A stretch of 64,000 nt of DNA from positions 868,001 to 932,000 of the forward strand of contig NZ_CP015423.1 of assembly GCF_001719045.1 (NCBI RefSeq), in the 5' to 3' direction. The position numbers and the translations under genes were made by a program. The notes under the pieces are model-generated. The model searched no databases. It worked only from the letters and a program-made list of their open reading frames with translations, and was not told the origin of the DNA. Each line of letters opens with the position of its first letter. Position 1 is the stretch's first letter. This DNA is from Paenibacillus polymyxa. GTDB lineage: Bacteria; Bacillota; Bacilli; Paenibacillales; Paenibacillaceae. Positions 18,662 through 28,113 of the stretch are shown here, in pieces.

Positions 18662-19927
18662 TTACGCGTTCCAGCTGTCCAAATAGATCTTTTGGTCTTC
18701 AGTTAACGTGTCAATTTGGATTCCCAGACTATCAAGCTTGAATCGAGCTACCTGCTCATCAATTTCATAAGGTACATTAATAACGGCTTTGCCTAGCTCA
18801 TTGTAACGATCATTCACATATTTCAAGCCAAGCGCCTGAAGCGCAAATGTCGTATCCATAATTTCCGCAGGATGTCCATCAGCAGCAGCCAGATTCACGA
18901 GGCGTCCTTCTGCCAGCAAATACATTTTACGTCCATCTTTAAAGCGATATTCCTCGATATTGCGACGCACCGTACGAATGGATTCGGAACGTTTAGCAAG
19001 CTCAGGCTTACTAACCTCCACATCAAAATGCCCTGCGTTACACAGCACAGCTCCATCCTTCATCACATCAAAGTGTTCTCCTGTAATTACAGCCTTGTTT
19101 CCAGTTACTGTAATAAAGAAGTCGCCCAGTTTGGCAGCCTCTACCATCGGCAAGACATGGAAACCATCCATATGGGCTTCTACTGCCTTGATCGGATCAA
19201 CTTCGGTTACAACAACGTTGGCTCCCAGCCCTTTCGCACGCATTGCAACTCCTTTGCCACACCAGCCATAACCTACCACAACCACTGTACTTCCTGCTAC
19301 AACCAGATTAGTCGTACGAATAATGCCGTCGAAAGCTGACTGTCCTGTACCATAGCGGTTATCAAACAAATATTTGCAGTAAGCATCATTAACAGCCACC
19401 ATCGGAAAGTGAAGTTGCCCTTCTTTTTCCAAAGCCTTCAAACGAATAATGCCAGTAGTTGTCTCCTCTGCTCCCCCACGGATCGTAGAAATCAGATCAG
19501 GCCGTTCGGATTGCAACAGAGTAACCAAGTCACCACCATCATCTATAATGAGATCCGGCTTTGTTTCCAGTGCCTTAATTTGCAAATTCTTGAATTCTTC
19601 TGGGTCTGGATTGTATTTAGCTAATACCGTAACGCCATCTTCAACTAATGCGGCACAAACATCATCTTGTGTAGACAATGGATTACTCCCCGTAATAGTT
19701 ACCTGCGCTCCACCTGCTTGTACCACTTTAGCCAGGTAAGCCGTTTTGGCCTCCAAATGTAGACAGATGGTTACCTTCAGACCAGCAAAAGGCTGCTCTT
19801 GCTCGAATTGTTGACGTATACGGTTCAATACCGGCATATGGGCTTCTACCCAATCAATTTTCAAATGACCTTCAGGGGCCAATTTAAGATCGTGAACTAT
19901 GCTATTTTGTAGAGAATGGGAAGTCAT
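18662..19927 (-). CDS. ahcY: Adenosylhomocysteinase
   Basis: NAD-dependent hydrolysis of S-adenosylhomocysteine to adenosine and homocysteine, clearing the product of SAM methylations. 421 residues with substrate motifs HLEAKTAYL and NDAYCKYLFDNRYGTGQS, and the NAD-binding VVVGYGWCGKGVAM near residue 215. The protein ends at YLDSWNA and lacks the extended KPDHYRY-type C-terminus, as in the short archaeal/Thermotoga class. Bacillus recycles SAH through Pfs and LuxS instead, so this is a lineage difference. It may partly act on S-inosylhomocysteine, as some archaeal members do. ATG at 19927 with AAGGAGG; it follows bshC by 63 bases. Confidence 0.93.
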   Translation of the reverse strand: MTSHSLQNSIVHDLKLAPEGHLKIDWVEAHMPVLNRIRQQFEQEQPFAGLKVTICLHLEAKTAYLAKVVQAGGAQVTITGSNPLSTQDDVCAALVEDGVTVLAKYNPDPEEFKNLQIKALETKPDLIIDDGGDLVTLLQSERPDLISTIRGGAEETTTGIIRLKALEKEGQLHFPMVAVNDAYCKYLFDNRYGTGQSAFDGIIRTTNLVVAGSTVVVVGYGWCGKGVAMRAKGLGANVVVTEVDPIKAVEAHMDGFHVLPMVEAAKLGDFFITVTGNKAVITGEHFDVMKDGAVLCNAGHFDVEVSKPELAKRSESIRTVRRNIEEYRFKDGRKMYLLAEGRLVNLAAADGHPAEIMDTTFALQALGLKYVNDRYNELGKAVINVPYEIDEQVARFKLDSLGIQIDTLTEDQKIYLDSWNA

Positions 19928-19990
19928 ACTTTGTTTCCTCCTTCATATTGGTTGAATTTGCACCATGATAAATCCTATATAAAATAACAA

Positions 19991-21622
19991 TCATACATAA
20001 ATAACACGATGCGTACCTGTCAGATCCAATGGTACATTCATAATCGTATCAATCAAGCTGAGACCATGACGGTTTAGAAAATGATAGATCGTATACGCCC
20101 GCTCCTGCGGCTGTCCAAATGGAAAAAGCGACCATTCAATACGATCCCACTGGCGAAGTGCTGTTTCATTTTGCCGAAGCAACGCTTCCTGAACTTTTGC
20201 CTCCAGATAGGCGATCTGTGCCAGAATTTTCTCGCGGTTGGTTTCTCCGAGCTGTAGCAAACCTTTTTCAATCAAACCTGTCTGCTGCACAAGTGGTTCG
20301 TACATGCGGACAAAAGCTTCCTTAGCCCCGGAAAACTGATCCTGCATTCCAAGCTGATCTTGAGTGGCAATCCATTGCTTTTTCCGTTCCTCAAGTCCGT
20401 CTCTAACTTGACCAAAACTTAATTCATACTTAAGCATATGCTTCTCTACACCTGGCTCTACCAACGTAAAAGACATTCGTGGCAGCAGTATCGGCATCTG
20501 CATCTCCAACACCCCGAAAGCATCCCGTGTAATCGCCCAGTAAGCAATCTCTCCTAGACCCAGCACAGATGCCAGCACCGGAAACAGTGAATCCTGCATT
20601 AGAGGACGAGTTAGCACATTGTTACTAAAACGTTCGGGATGTCTATCTATCTCTTCGAGCAGTTCATCCACAGTAAACGCCACCAGACCGTGTCGATCCG
20701 TGAATAGTCCAGCTTTTTTGAAAAGCAACAGGCGTTCATCTTCATGGATATAAAAGAGATTCGCGCCACCTTCATGCACATCGGCTTGTAAATGATATCC
20801 ATAATCTACGATCCGTGTGGCAGCCGTCCGATAAGCCTGCTCCAACTCATCATTGTGCTGAACCAGCCGCTTAAAAACGGATGCTTCCAGCTTGCGTAGC
20901 GAAGGATCTGCTGAATCCAAGAGTACTAATCCATAGGTGCCGAACAAAAGGCCCAGCAACTTGGCAAAGGCTTCACTCAGTCCATATGAATTCGTTATCC
21001 CGTTCTCAATCATGCGCATTATATCAGCCTTATGTTCTGAATCTGGCAAGCTTTGCTCTATATCCGCTATCGCTTGCTTCCATTCAAAAGCGTCAACTTT
21101 AATGGCACTAACCGAAGAACGGCGTTCAGGTTGCTTATTCAGCTTGATTTTGACGGCTTGTGGGTCATTTGCCATTACGTATGTATGATTGACCTCGTCC
21201 CAGTCATGATCTTCGCCAGCAATCCAGAAGATGGGAATAACCGGACGTCCAAGACGTTCCTCAGCTTCTCTCGCCGCCTTAATTAGGGTAGCAGCTTTGT
21301 AAATGACCAGCATCGGACCTGTTAACAGTCCGCTTTGCTGCCCGCCAGCTACTACTAAGGCATCTGGACTTTCCAGACGGTCCAATGAAGCACGAACCGC
21401 CTCATACGAATTGTATTTCTCATTGTATATACGAAGACATACTACGACATCCTTACGGTTTAATCGCAGATGCTCCGTCTTATCCAGCCACTTCGCCCGT
21501 TGGGCATAAGCATCGGCGTGCAGCACATTATATTCATACAAGTCGCTTGCGCGTCCTGTACCCTGTATATAATCTTCTGCCAAAGCCGACCCTCCGCGAA
21601 GCGTTTCCGGAATTATTTTCAT
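19991..21622 (-). CDS. bshC: Bacillithiol biosynthesis cysteine-adding enzyme BshC
   Basis: Last step of bacillithiol synthesis, putting cysteine on GlcN-malate. 543 residues (B. subtilis YllA 539), with the Rossmann core motifs VVAGGQQSGLLTGP and PIFWIAGEDHDWDEVNH, and a C-terminal coiled coil. The ATG at 21622 has AGGAGG 7 bases upstream; a frame extension to 21646 is not supported. bshC sits immediately before mraZ in Bacillus; here ahcY has come between them. Confidence 0.94.
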   Translation of the reverse strand: MKIIPETLRGGSALAEDYIQGTGRASDLYEYNVLHADAYAQRAKWLDKTEHLRLNRKDVVVCLRIYNEKYNSYEAVRASLDRLESPDALVVAGGQQSGLLTGPMLVIYKAATLIKAAREAEERLGRPVIPIFWIAGEDHDWDEVNHTYVMANDPQAVKIKLNKQPERRSSVSAIKVDAFEWKQAIADIEQSLPDSEHKADIMRMIENGITNSYGLSEAFAKLLGLLFGTYGLVLLDSADPSLRKLEASVFKRLVQHNDELEQAYRTAATRIVDYGYHLQADVHEGGANLFYIHEDERLLLFKKAGLFTDRHGLVAFTVDELLEEIDRHPERFSNNVLTRPLMQDSLFPVLASVLGLGEIAYWAITRDAFGVLEMQMPILLPRMSFTLVEPGVEKHMLKYELSFGQVRDGLEERKKQWIATQDQLGMQDQFSGAKEAFVRMYEPLVQQTGLIEKGLLQLGETNREKILAQIAYLEAKVQEALLRQNETALRQWDRIEWSLFPFGQPQERAYTIYHFLNRHGLSLIDTIMNVPLDLTGTHRVIYV

Positions 21623-21699
21623 GGGTCTGCCTCCTGTCTCCACCAAAACCTTACTGCTTGATTGTACCGAAAGCCTATGTCCACGTCAAAGCTTCCTAC

Positions 21700-21728
21700 A
21701 AAAAAAACCGCCGAATAACTCGGCGGTT
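21700..21728 (-). terminator. Intrinsic terminator of the opp operon
   Basis: Perfect 8-base stem (21727-21720 with 21714-21707), 5-base loop, then a run of T on the minus strand, right after the opp ATPase gene. Confidence 0.9.
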
Positions 21729-21744
21729 GGTGCATAAAACAAGA

Positions 21745-22683
21745 TCAGGCGTAAGGCTCAGCTACAAAATGTCCTTTAGACACTTCGATGAGCGTGGCAT
21801 TTTCCAGGTTATAAGCCCCTGTCTTACTGCCAGATGCATCATGAATCGGGCCTGCTTGGTCGCCTGACATAATAATCCGTTTTTTGTTGGCTTCTACTTC
21901 TGGATCAGGAAGTGGGATCGCCGACAAAAGCATTTTCGTATAAGGATGGATCGGATTTGCATATAACTCAGCACTTTCTGCAAGCTCAACCATTCTACCC
22001 ATATACATTACAGCTACCCGATCACTGATGTGCTTGACCATCGACAGATCATGCGCAATGAATAGGTATGTCAGACCCAAACGTTCTTGAAGCTCTTTTA
22101 ACAGGTTGACAACCTGAGCCTGAATAGATACGTCAAGAGCTGAAATCGGCTCATCACAAATGATGAATTTAGGATTAACAGCCAGTGCACGTGCAATACC
22201 GATCCGTTGACGTTGACCACCAGAAAACTCATGCGGATAGCGTGTTGCATGGTCAGGGTTCAAACCAACCAGATCAAGTAACTCTTCAATCCGTTTCTTG
22301 CGTTCTGCACGGCTACCCGCCATATTGTGAATATCCAGTGCCTCACCAATAATATCAGAAACGGTAAAACGCGGGTTCAATGATGCATACGGATCTTGAA
22401 AGATCATCTGCATATCACGGCGCATTGCTTTCATTTTACTTGGTGATAATTTGTAAATATCCGTACCGTTAAAACGAACGCTACCTGCTGTAGGTTCATA
22501 CAAACGCAAAATCGTACGACCCGCTGTAGACTTACCACAGCCGGATTCGCCAACCATACCCAGCGTTTCACCCTCGCGAATATAGAAATTCAGGTTGTCC
22601 ACCGCTTTGAGCACACGGTTTTTGCCAACATTAAAATACTTTTTAAGACCTTCAACCTCAATTAAATTGTTGCTACTCACCAT
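21745..22683 (-). CDS. oppF: Oligopeptide ABC transporter ATPase (OppF-type)
   Basis: Cytoplasmic ATP-hydrolysing subunit of a peptide importer. 312 residues with Walker [13 protein letters not shown], signature [15 protein letters not shown], Walker [13 protein letters not shown] and the H-loop IAHDLS. The C-terminal oligopeptide/dipeptide extension ([12 protein letters not shown]) marks the Opp/Dpp family. The only ATPase gene of the operon: the usual OppD partner is absent, so it must homodimerise or borrow a partner from elsewhere. ATG at 22683 with AGGAGGTGA. Confidence 0.92.
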   Translation of the reverse strand: MVSSNNLIEVEGLKKYFNVGKNRVLKAVDNLNFYIREGETLGMVGESGCGKSTAGRTILRLYEPTAGSVRFNGTDIYKLSPSKMKAMRRDMQMIFQDPYASLNPRFTVSDIIGEALDIHNMAGSRAERKKRIEELLDLVGLNPDHATRYPHEFSGGQRQRIGIARALAVNPKFIICDEPISALDVSIQAQVVNLLKELQERLGLTYLFIAHDLSMVKHISDRVAVMYMGRMVELAESAELYANPIHPYTKMLLSAIPLPDPEVEANKKRIIMSGDQAGPIHDASGSKTGAYNLENATLIEVSKGHFVAEPYA

Positions 22684-22694
22684 GATCTCACCTC

Positions 22695-23645
22695 CTATTT
22701 CTTCAACTTCGGATCAAGCGCATCACGCAAGCCGTCGCCAAAAAGGTTGAACGCAAGCATAATCAAACTGATCAAACCTGCTGGGAAAAGCATCCGCCAC
22801 GGGTAATACATCCACCCAGTCAGAGCTGATTCAATCATTGAACCCAGCGACGCCTGAGGAGCCTGTACCCCTAATCCAAGGAAACTCAGGAATGCCTCAG
22901 AGAAAATAGCACTTGGAACTGTCAAAGTCAGTGTGACAATGATCGGTCCTACCGCATTAGGCAACAAGTGACGGAACAGCAAACGACCAGCACCTGCACC
23001 CATTGAACGGGAAGCGAGTACGAATTCTCGGTTTTTAAGTTGTAACATCTCACCACGTACAATCCACGACATGTTAATCCACCCTGTTACACAGAGCGCA
23101 ATAATAATTGTAGTGATACTTGGCTCCAGTACAACCAGCAACAGGATCGTAACAAGCAAGTAAGGAATGGAGTACAAGATTTCAGAAAATTTATTCATGA
23201 TTTCATCAACGCGGCCACCAAAGTAACCCATAATTCCACCATAAATAACTCCAATCATCAAGTCAATCATTGCAGCAGCCAAACCAATAATCAAGGAAAT
23301 CCGAGCGCCCATCCAAGTACGTACAAACATATCACGCCCCAGATCATCTGTTCCGAACCAATGTTCCGCCGAAGGAGGAAGATTGGTGCTCAACAAATCA
23401 TTCGTGCGGTCATCGTATGGGGACAGCATCGGACCAACGATTGAAGCAAGCACAATGAGAACCAAAACACTCAAGCTTGTCATAGCCAGTTTGTTTTTAC
23501 GAAGTCGCTCCCAAGCATCTCGCCAAGCGGATAAGCTTTCGCGCTGAATAACTTCAGACTGCTTTTCATCCGCCCCGACCTTCTGGAAATCTTCCGGTTT
23601 CACCTGAAGCTTATCCAAGTTCACAGCATTATCTTTAACAGACAT
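22695..23645 (-). CDS. oppC: Oligopeptide ABC transporter permease OppC
   Basis: Inner-membrane permease of 316 residues with an N-terminal cytoplasmic stretch, the OppC-N domain (AWERLRKNKLAMTSL) and about six helices. The HWFGTDDLGRDMFVR loop and the EAA-type coupling segment EFVLASRSMGAGAGR are characteristic. I start at the ATG at 23645 with AAGGAGGG upstream, 5 bases after the oppB stop; the frame extends to 23705 inside oppB but has no ribosome site there. Confidence 0.93.
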   Translation of the reverse strand: MSVKDNAVNLDKLQVKPEDFQKVGADEKQSEVIQRESLSAWRDAWERLRKNKLAMTSLSVLVLIVLASIVGPMLSPYDDRTNDLLSTNLPPSAEHWFGTDDLGRDMFVRTWMGARISLIIGLAAAMIDLMIGVIYGGIMGYFGGRVDEIMNKFSEILYSIPYLLVTILLLVVLEPSITTIIIALCVTGWINMSWIVRGEMLQLKNREFVLASRSMGAGAGRLLFRHLLPNAVGPIIVTLTLTVPSAIFSEAFLSFLGLGVQAPQASLGSMIESALTGWMYYPWRMLFPAGLISLIMLAFNLFGDGLRDALDPKLKK

Positions 23646-23649
23646 AAAG

Positions 23650-24582
23650 TTATCCCTCCTTCCCGCCAGTAAGCTTAATCCGCGGATCAATAAATCCATA
23701 TGCAATATCTGTAATAAAACGCGCCACCATCAGCAAAATACCGTAAAAAATAGTAACTCCCATAATCATGGTATAATCGCGGGTTGTAATACTATCTACG
23801 AATACCTTACCAATACCGCCAATCCCGAAGATACGTTCAATAACAACTGAACCCGTAATAATATTGGCCGTCATTGGTCCCACATAGGTAACAACCGGCA
23901 GAATAGCATTACGAACAACGTGTTTGAACATAATAGTAATGGATTTCAAGCCTTTAGCCTTGGCAGTCTTAATGTAATCTGCATGAAGCACTTCCAGCAT
24001 ACTAGAACGCGTTAGTCGAGCGATAAACGCAATAGGGGAAGCAGATAGAGCTGCAACAGGCAGAACGTAGTCCATCGGACCGTCAAAGCCCATAACATTA
24101 AACCAACCTAACTGTTGAGCGAAGAAAAATTGAATCAACGATGCCAGAACGAAGCTGGGAACCGCAATCCCCATGATAGCTAATACCATTGCAACGTTAT
24201 CTATTAGCCTACGATGATACAAAGCTGCTAGCATACCTAGCAAGAGACCGACAATTATCGACACGATTATGGCAACAAAACCAAGTTTAAGGGAAACCGT
24301 AAACGTTTGTCCGATAATGTCAGTTACACTTTGATTCAGCTTTTTCATAGAAATACCAAAATCACCTGAAGCAATATCACCTAAGTATTTAAAATATTGG
24401 ACATATACAGGCTTATCCAGCCCATATTGCTCCATTAACCGGGCTTGAATCTCAGGAGAAGTCGCTTTTTCACTCATGAAGGGGTTACCCGGAATTGCTT
24501 TCATGAGAAAAAACGTCGCAGAGATCAGAATGAACAAAGATAGCAGCATGTAGAAAAATTTACTGATCAAATAACGCGTCAT
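23650..24582 (-). CDS. oppB: Oligopeptide ABC transporter permease OppB
   Basis: Inner-membrane permease of 310 residues and six helices, partner of OppC. Typical start MTRYLISKFFYMLLSLF, the periplasmic-side region after the first helix (QYGLDKPVYVQYFKYL), and the EAA loop DYIKTAKAKGLKS. The ATG at 24582 has GGGGGGTG about 10 bases upstream. An upstream ATG at 24621 in the same frame has no ribosome site. It lies after a hairpin that probably lets only part of the oppA transcripts continue. Confidence 0.92.
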   Translation of the reverse strand: MTRYLISKFFYMLLSLFILISATFFLMKAIPGNPFMSEKATSPEIQARLMEQYGLDKPVYVQYFKYLGDIASGDFGISMKKLNQSVTDIIGQTFTVSLKLGFVAIIVSIIVGLLLGMLAALYHRRLIDNVAMVLAIMGIAVPSFVLASLIQFFFAQQLGWFNVMGFDGPMDYVLPVAALSASPIAFIARLTRSSMLEVLHADYIKTAKAKGLKSITIMFKHVVRNAILPVVTYVGPMTANIITGSVVIERIFGIGGIGKVFVDSITTRDYTMIMGVTIFYGILLMVARFITDIAYGFIDPRIKLTGGKEG

Positions 24583-24702
24583 TGCCCGTTTACACCCCCC
24601 ATAAATTTTTTTCGACACCATTCGATTTTATCGAAATAGAATTGGACTGTCCAATCTACTTATTTGCATGGTTACATGATGATGGAAAAGACCATGACAC
24701 AC

Positions 24703-24746
24703 AAAAAAAACGGGATATATATGGTTCTATCCACATATATATCCCG
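24703..24746 (-). terminator. Hairpin terminator between oppA and oppB
   Basis: Perfect 13-base stem (24746-24734 with 24723-24711), 10-base loop and eight T on the minus strand. It directly follows the oppA stop and precedes oppB. Such internal terminators allow more binding protein than permease, because partial read-through feeds oppBCF. Confidence 0.85.
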
Positions 24747-24779
24747 AAGTAACTATGAAACTTCAGAATCGAGCTTTAG

Positions 24780-26480
24780 TTACTGTGTAATATACGCTCT
24801 TGTGAAATCAACTGCTCCACTAAAGTCAAGCCCAATGTCTTTTACATTCGGTTTTGTTAAAGAAACATTTGAGTAGTAGTAGATCGGAAGCATTACCATA
24901 TCATCTTGAACCAGAATTTTCTCCGCTTTCGCAAAATCTTCCATGCGTTTTGCTGGATCAGTTTCTTTCTTAGCTGCTTCAATTAAAGCATCATATGCCG
25001 GGTTAGCATAACCTGCATTGTTGTTGCCATTGCCTGTTGTCCACATATCCAGGAATGTCATTGGATCATTATAGTCAGCAGACCATCCACCACGAGCGAT
25101 TTGGAAATTCAGCTTGTTACGTGTTTGGATAAATACGCCCCACTCTTGGTTTTGGGTTTTGATGTCAACGCCAAGGTTTTTCTTCCACATATCAGCAACT
25201 GCCAAAGCAATCTTTTGGTGACTCTCACTGGAGTTATACAGCAATGTTACCGGAGGAAGTGTAGTTACGCCTTCTTCCTTCATACCTTCTTGAAGCAATT
25301 TTTTCGCTTCAGTGAAGTCTTCTTTGAAGTAATCATCTTTATTCTCAGTGCGGAATTCTTGAGATACTCCTTTGATACCTGGAGGTACAAAGCCGTATGC
25401 AGGAATTTGACCGCCCAATGTTACTCTTTCAACGATTGGTTGGCGTTGAATAGCCATTGCAAACGCTTTACGGATTTTAACATTGTTAAATGGTTTTTCA
25501 GTTACATTAAACAGATAGTAGTACGTACTTGCAATCCCTTTTGCCTTAAATTCGTTAGGCAGTTCTTTTTTCACAGCCGGAATTTGGTCGGTAGGAATTT
25601 CACCGTTTGGCATACCTGCGTAATCGAGTTGTCCACTTCTATAAGAAGCCAGCTCTGTTGCACCGCTATTTACAAGGGACATCGTAATTTTGTTCAGCTT
25701 GATATCATCTTTACCCCAATAGTTTTCACTCTTGGTTACTTCGATCTTTTGACCGCTGTCCCAAGTCGTTAATGTGAAAGGTCCGTTAGTGATCATGCTA
25801 TCTTTCTTAACAGCCCACTTATCATTACCTTTAACAGAAGGATTTACAGGATAGAAAGTGTAGAAAGAAGTCAATCCCAAGAAGTAAGGAGTTGGGTGCT
25901 CCAACTCTACTTGCAATGTATGATCGTCAACAGCTTTAACACCTACATCTTTAAAGTCTGTAACTTTAGTGCCTTTAAAAGATTTCGAAGTGCTCAGGTT
26001 GTAACCCTCAGCATTTTTGATATAGTACAATTGGTAAGCATATGGAGGTGCAGGAGCCGTGGAAGGATCCAATACCCGTTGCCAAGCAAATACGAAGTCG
26101 CTTGCTTTGACTGGGTCGCCATTACTCCATTTTGCAGTATCACGAAGCTTGAACGTATAGGTTTTGCCGTCATCGGAAATTTTCCAAGATTCAGCTACGC
26201 CAGGGATTTCTTTGCCGTCAGGACCCATACGTACGAGACCTTCATACAAAGTTTTCAGAACCGTGTTAGTTTGACTATCCTGAGCTTGTGCCGGATCGAA
26301 CGTTGGCGGCTCGGATGCAAGGTTAATGCGCAAAATTTGCTTGTCGGCCGCAGCCGGCGTAGTCGAGGTGTTTTCTTGTGCGCCCTTACCATTGGTATCG
26401 TTCTTGCCGCCGCAACCTGCGAGCAGTGCGCCAACTGCAAGAATGAGTGTCAAAAGGACTAAAAAGCTTTTCCTTTTCAT
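24780..26480 (-). CDS. oppA: Oligopeptide-binding lipoprotein OppA
   Basis: Extracellular solute-binding lipoprotein of 566 residues (SBP family 5) that captures peptides for the permease. A type II signal peptide ends in the lipobox LLAGC, followed by a Gly/Asn/Thr-rich linker. The mature domain starts INLASEPPTFDPAQAQD and has the usual WSNGDPVKASDFVFAWQR segment. ATG at 26480 with AGGGGG upstream. First gene of the operon; a TATAAT -10 lies about 43 bases upstream. Confidence 0.94.
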   Translation of the reverse strand: MKRKSFLVLLTLILAVGALLAGCGGKNDTNGKGAQENTSTTPAAADKQILRINLASEPPTFDPAQAQDSQTNTVLKTLYEGLVRMGPDGKEIPGVAESWKISDDGKTYTFKLRDTAKWSNGDPVKASDFVFAWQRVLDPSTAPAPPYAYQLYYIKNAEGYNLSTSKSFKGTKVTDFKDVGVKAVDDHTLQVELEHPTPYFLGLTSFYTFYPVNPSVKGNDKWAVKKDSMITNGPFTLTTWDSGQKIEVTKSENYWGKDDIKLNKITMSLVNSGATELASYRSGQLDYAGMPNGEIPTDQIPAVKKELPNEFKAKGIASTYYYLFNVTEKPFNNVKIRKAFAMAIQRQPIVERVTLGGQIPAYGFVPPGIKGVSQEFRTENKDDYFKEDFTEAKKLLQEGMKEEGVTTLPPVTLLYNSSESHQKIALAVADMWKKNLGVDIKTQNQEWGVFIQTRNKLNFQIARGGWSADYNDPMTFLDMWTTGNGNNNAGYANPAYDALIEAAKKETDPAKRMEDFAKAEKILVQDDMVMLPIYYYSNVSLTKPNVKDIGLDFSGAVDFTRAYITQ

Positions 26481-26522
26481 CTAGCGTTTTCCCCCTAGTT
26501 CTAAAGTGGTATATGTTTATAG

Positions 26523-26528
26523 ATTATA
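26523..26528 (-). promoter_or_regulatory. Probable -10 box of the opp promoter
   Basis: Perfect TATAAT on the minus strand (26528-26523), 43 bases before oppA. The 17-base-upstream hexamer (TAGATT) is a poor -35, so the promoter may need an activator or A/T-rich upstream contacts: the preceding region has long A/T tracts. Confidence 0.45.
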
Positions 26529-26633
26529 CAACCAGCGGTCAAAAAAATCTACATTACATTTCTTCAAATTGAGCTTTTTTTTCAAAAAAACATGATTAAT
26601 TCATATTTTTTTACCTTTTCATGTCACCTTATA

Positions 26634-27023
26634 TCACATGGAGTTGAATATATTCTTAAATATACCAACTACAGTCAACAAAATATACGCCAATGTCATC
26701 GCCATAAAAGTTAATCTCCAGACCGCTCTACATAATCTTTTACCATCAACCTTCCCTTTTATTCGATTTTGAGCTCCTCCAATTAAACCCAAAGCCAGTA
26801 ATAGGAGCAGTAGAATCAAATAAAAACCGAATCGAGATGTAAAAATGACGTTAAAGAGTGCTGCGACGGAAAATATCAGAAAAAACGTGGTAATATCCAT
26901 AGAAGTAAGTAACGATTTCTTTTTTTCCATTTTAAGAATGTAGCGACAAACCGCAAACACGATCAAAAACGGAAAAAAGGGAAGAATACTGAAAGTGATA
27001 ATAGTACCTTGTATAAGACTCAA
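26634..27023 (-). CDS. DUF3397 membrane protein
   Basis: 129-residue integral membrane protein of unknown function with four predicted helices and a short basic loop (NRIKGKVDGKR). Its size, topology and place directly after panE match the DUF3397 family, which in Bacillus lies between panE (ylbQ) and bshC. The start is a TTG at 27023, 7 bases after GAGGGG, with the ribosome site inside the panE end; the panE stop is 4 bases upstream. Confidence 0.75.
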   Translation of the reverse strand: MSLIQGTIITFSILPFFPFLIVFAVCRYILKMEKKKSLLTSMDITTFFLIFSVAALFNVIFTSRFGFYLILLLLLLALGLIGGAQNRIKGKVDGKRLCRAVWRLTFMAMTLAYILLTVVGIFKNIFNSM

Positions 27024-27027
27024 CTGA

Positions 27028-27987
27028 TCACCCCTCTTTTAGCCGCATGCCTTCAATTAATTGCCACAATAACTCATGAGTTGGTGCAGTAACTCCAGCC
27101 CGATCTGCCATCTGCACCAGTTGTCCGTTAATCGAAGCAACTTCCGTCATGGACTGTGCAAGTACATCAGCTAGCATGGACGAGTGATTCTCTGCCGTTG
27201 CCCGGCATACATTCATAATTTGCTCCCACCATGCGTTTTCCCAGTGGATACCATGAGCTTCATACACTTGAATGCCTTCATCGTACAGCCTGCGCATCAT
27301 ATGTATTCGAATAGGGTCCGAAAGCAGCTCGCCATTACGAACTCGCCATAACGCCGTCAGCGGATTGATCACAGCATTGATCAACAACTTGCGATACATA
27401 CCGTTCTCGATTTCTTTCGACAAGCAAGCGTCAAATCCTGCTGCAACCAGCCGATTTAGCACACATTGATTAAAATTATTGTTCTTCGGCTCCTCCTCTT
27501 CCTCCGAACATCCTATTTCAGTAACACCCGATCCTGCATGTATAATAGATGCTACTCCCTGCCTCTTGGCTCCTTCAGTCGTCACAGCAGGGTATATTAC
27601 AGCTTTAGGCCAAGCCTTTCTAATGCGTTCTATATGGCCGATTCCATTCTGCAAGCAAACAATTCCTGTATCTCTATCCATTTGAGCTGCAGGCTGGATC
27701 TGTTTTAACACTTCCTCAATCGCCCCCTGTTTGGTCATAAGCATTATCCATCGTGCCGGAGCCTGTGAATTTAACCGTTGCCAATCTGCCAATGGCGCTA
27801 CCTTCAATTTATTCCCGGACACATGTACTGCCGTCTGTCCCTCCTTATCAAACACAGTAATCCCTTCACGAGCAATGATGCGTGCCTGCTCAAGTGTACG
27901 CGTCCACAGCCTTACTTTTGTACCTGAGGCAGACAACCTCCCGGCAAACAACAATCCCAGCGAACCCGCTCCAATAATATCAATCAC
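27028..27987 (-). CDS. panE: 2-dehydropantoate 2-reductase PanE
   Basis: NADPH-dependent ketopantoate reductase of the pantothenate/CoA pathway. 319 residues; N-terminal dinucleotide fold DIIGAGSLGLLFAGRL. The catalytic-domain motif KLLINAVINPLTAL holds the conserved lysine and asparagine. A run of five glutamates (EEEEE) around residue 170 is an unusual local insertion. The only plausible start is a GTG at 27987 with AAAGG directly abutting it, and the preceding in-frame stop excludes a longer form, so translation may be weak. Confidence 0.88.
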   Translation of the reverse strand: MIDIIGAGSLGLLFAGRLSASGTKVRLWTRTLEQARIIAREGITVFDKEGQTAVHVSGNKLKVAPLADWQRLNSQAPARWIMLMTKQGAIEEVLKQIQPAAQMDRDTGIVCLQNGIGHIERIRKAWPKAVIYPAVTTEGAKRQGVASIIHAGSGVTEIGCSEEEEEPKNNNFNQCVLNRLVAAGFDACLSKEIENGMYRKLLINAVINPLTALWRVRNGELLSDPIRIHMMRRLYDEGIQVYEAHGIHWENAWWEQIMNVCRATAENHSSMLADVLAQSMTEVASINGQLVQMADRAGVTAPTHELLWQLIEGMRLKEG

Positions 27988-28048
27988 CTTTGTATCGTCT
28001 CGCTTCCATCTTTTTTTCTACTATATCATATGCACTCTAGAGAAATAC

Positions 28049-28087
28049 AAAAAACGCCAACTACAGCAAAGCGCTAGTTGACGTTTT
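28049..28087 (-). terminator. Terminator of the RsfA-like gene
   Basis: 13-base stem (28087-28075 with 28063-28051) with one G-T pair, followed by a T run on the minus strand. It could also act on the plus strand. It separates the regulator gene from panE. Confidence 0.8.
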
Positions 28088-28113
28088 ATTTCAATATTGC
28101 AGAAGTAATCTTG

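Noticed and set aside
19928..19990. Possible SAM or SAH riboswitch before ahcY
   Set aside because: The gap to bshC is only 63 bases, A/T-rich and unstructured, too short for a known SAM or SAH aptamer.
25101..25772. Plus-strand open frame of 223 codons opposite oppA
   Set aside because: Shadow of the oppA gene; no ribosome site, no known domain.
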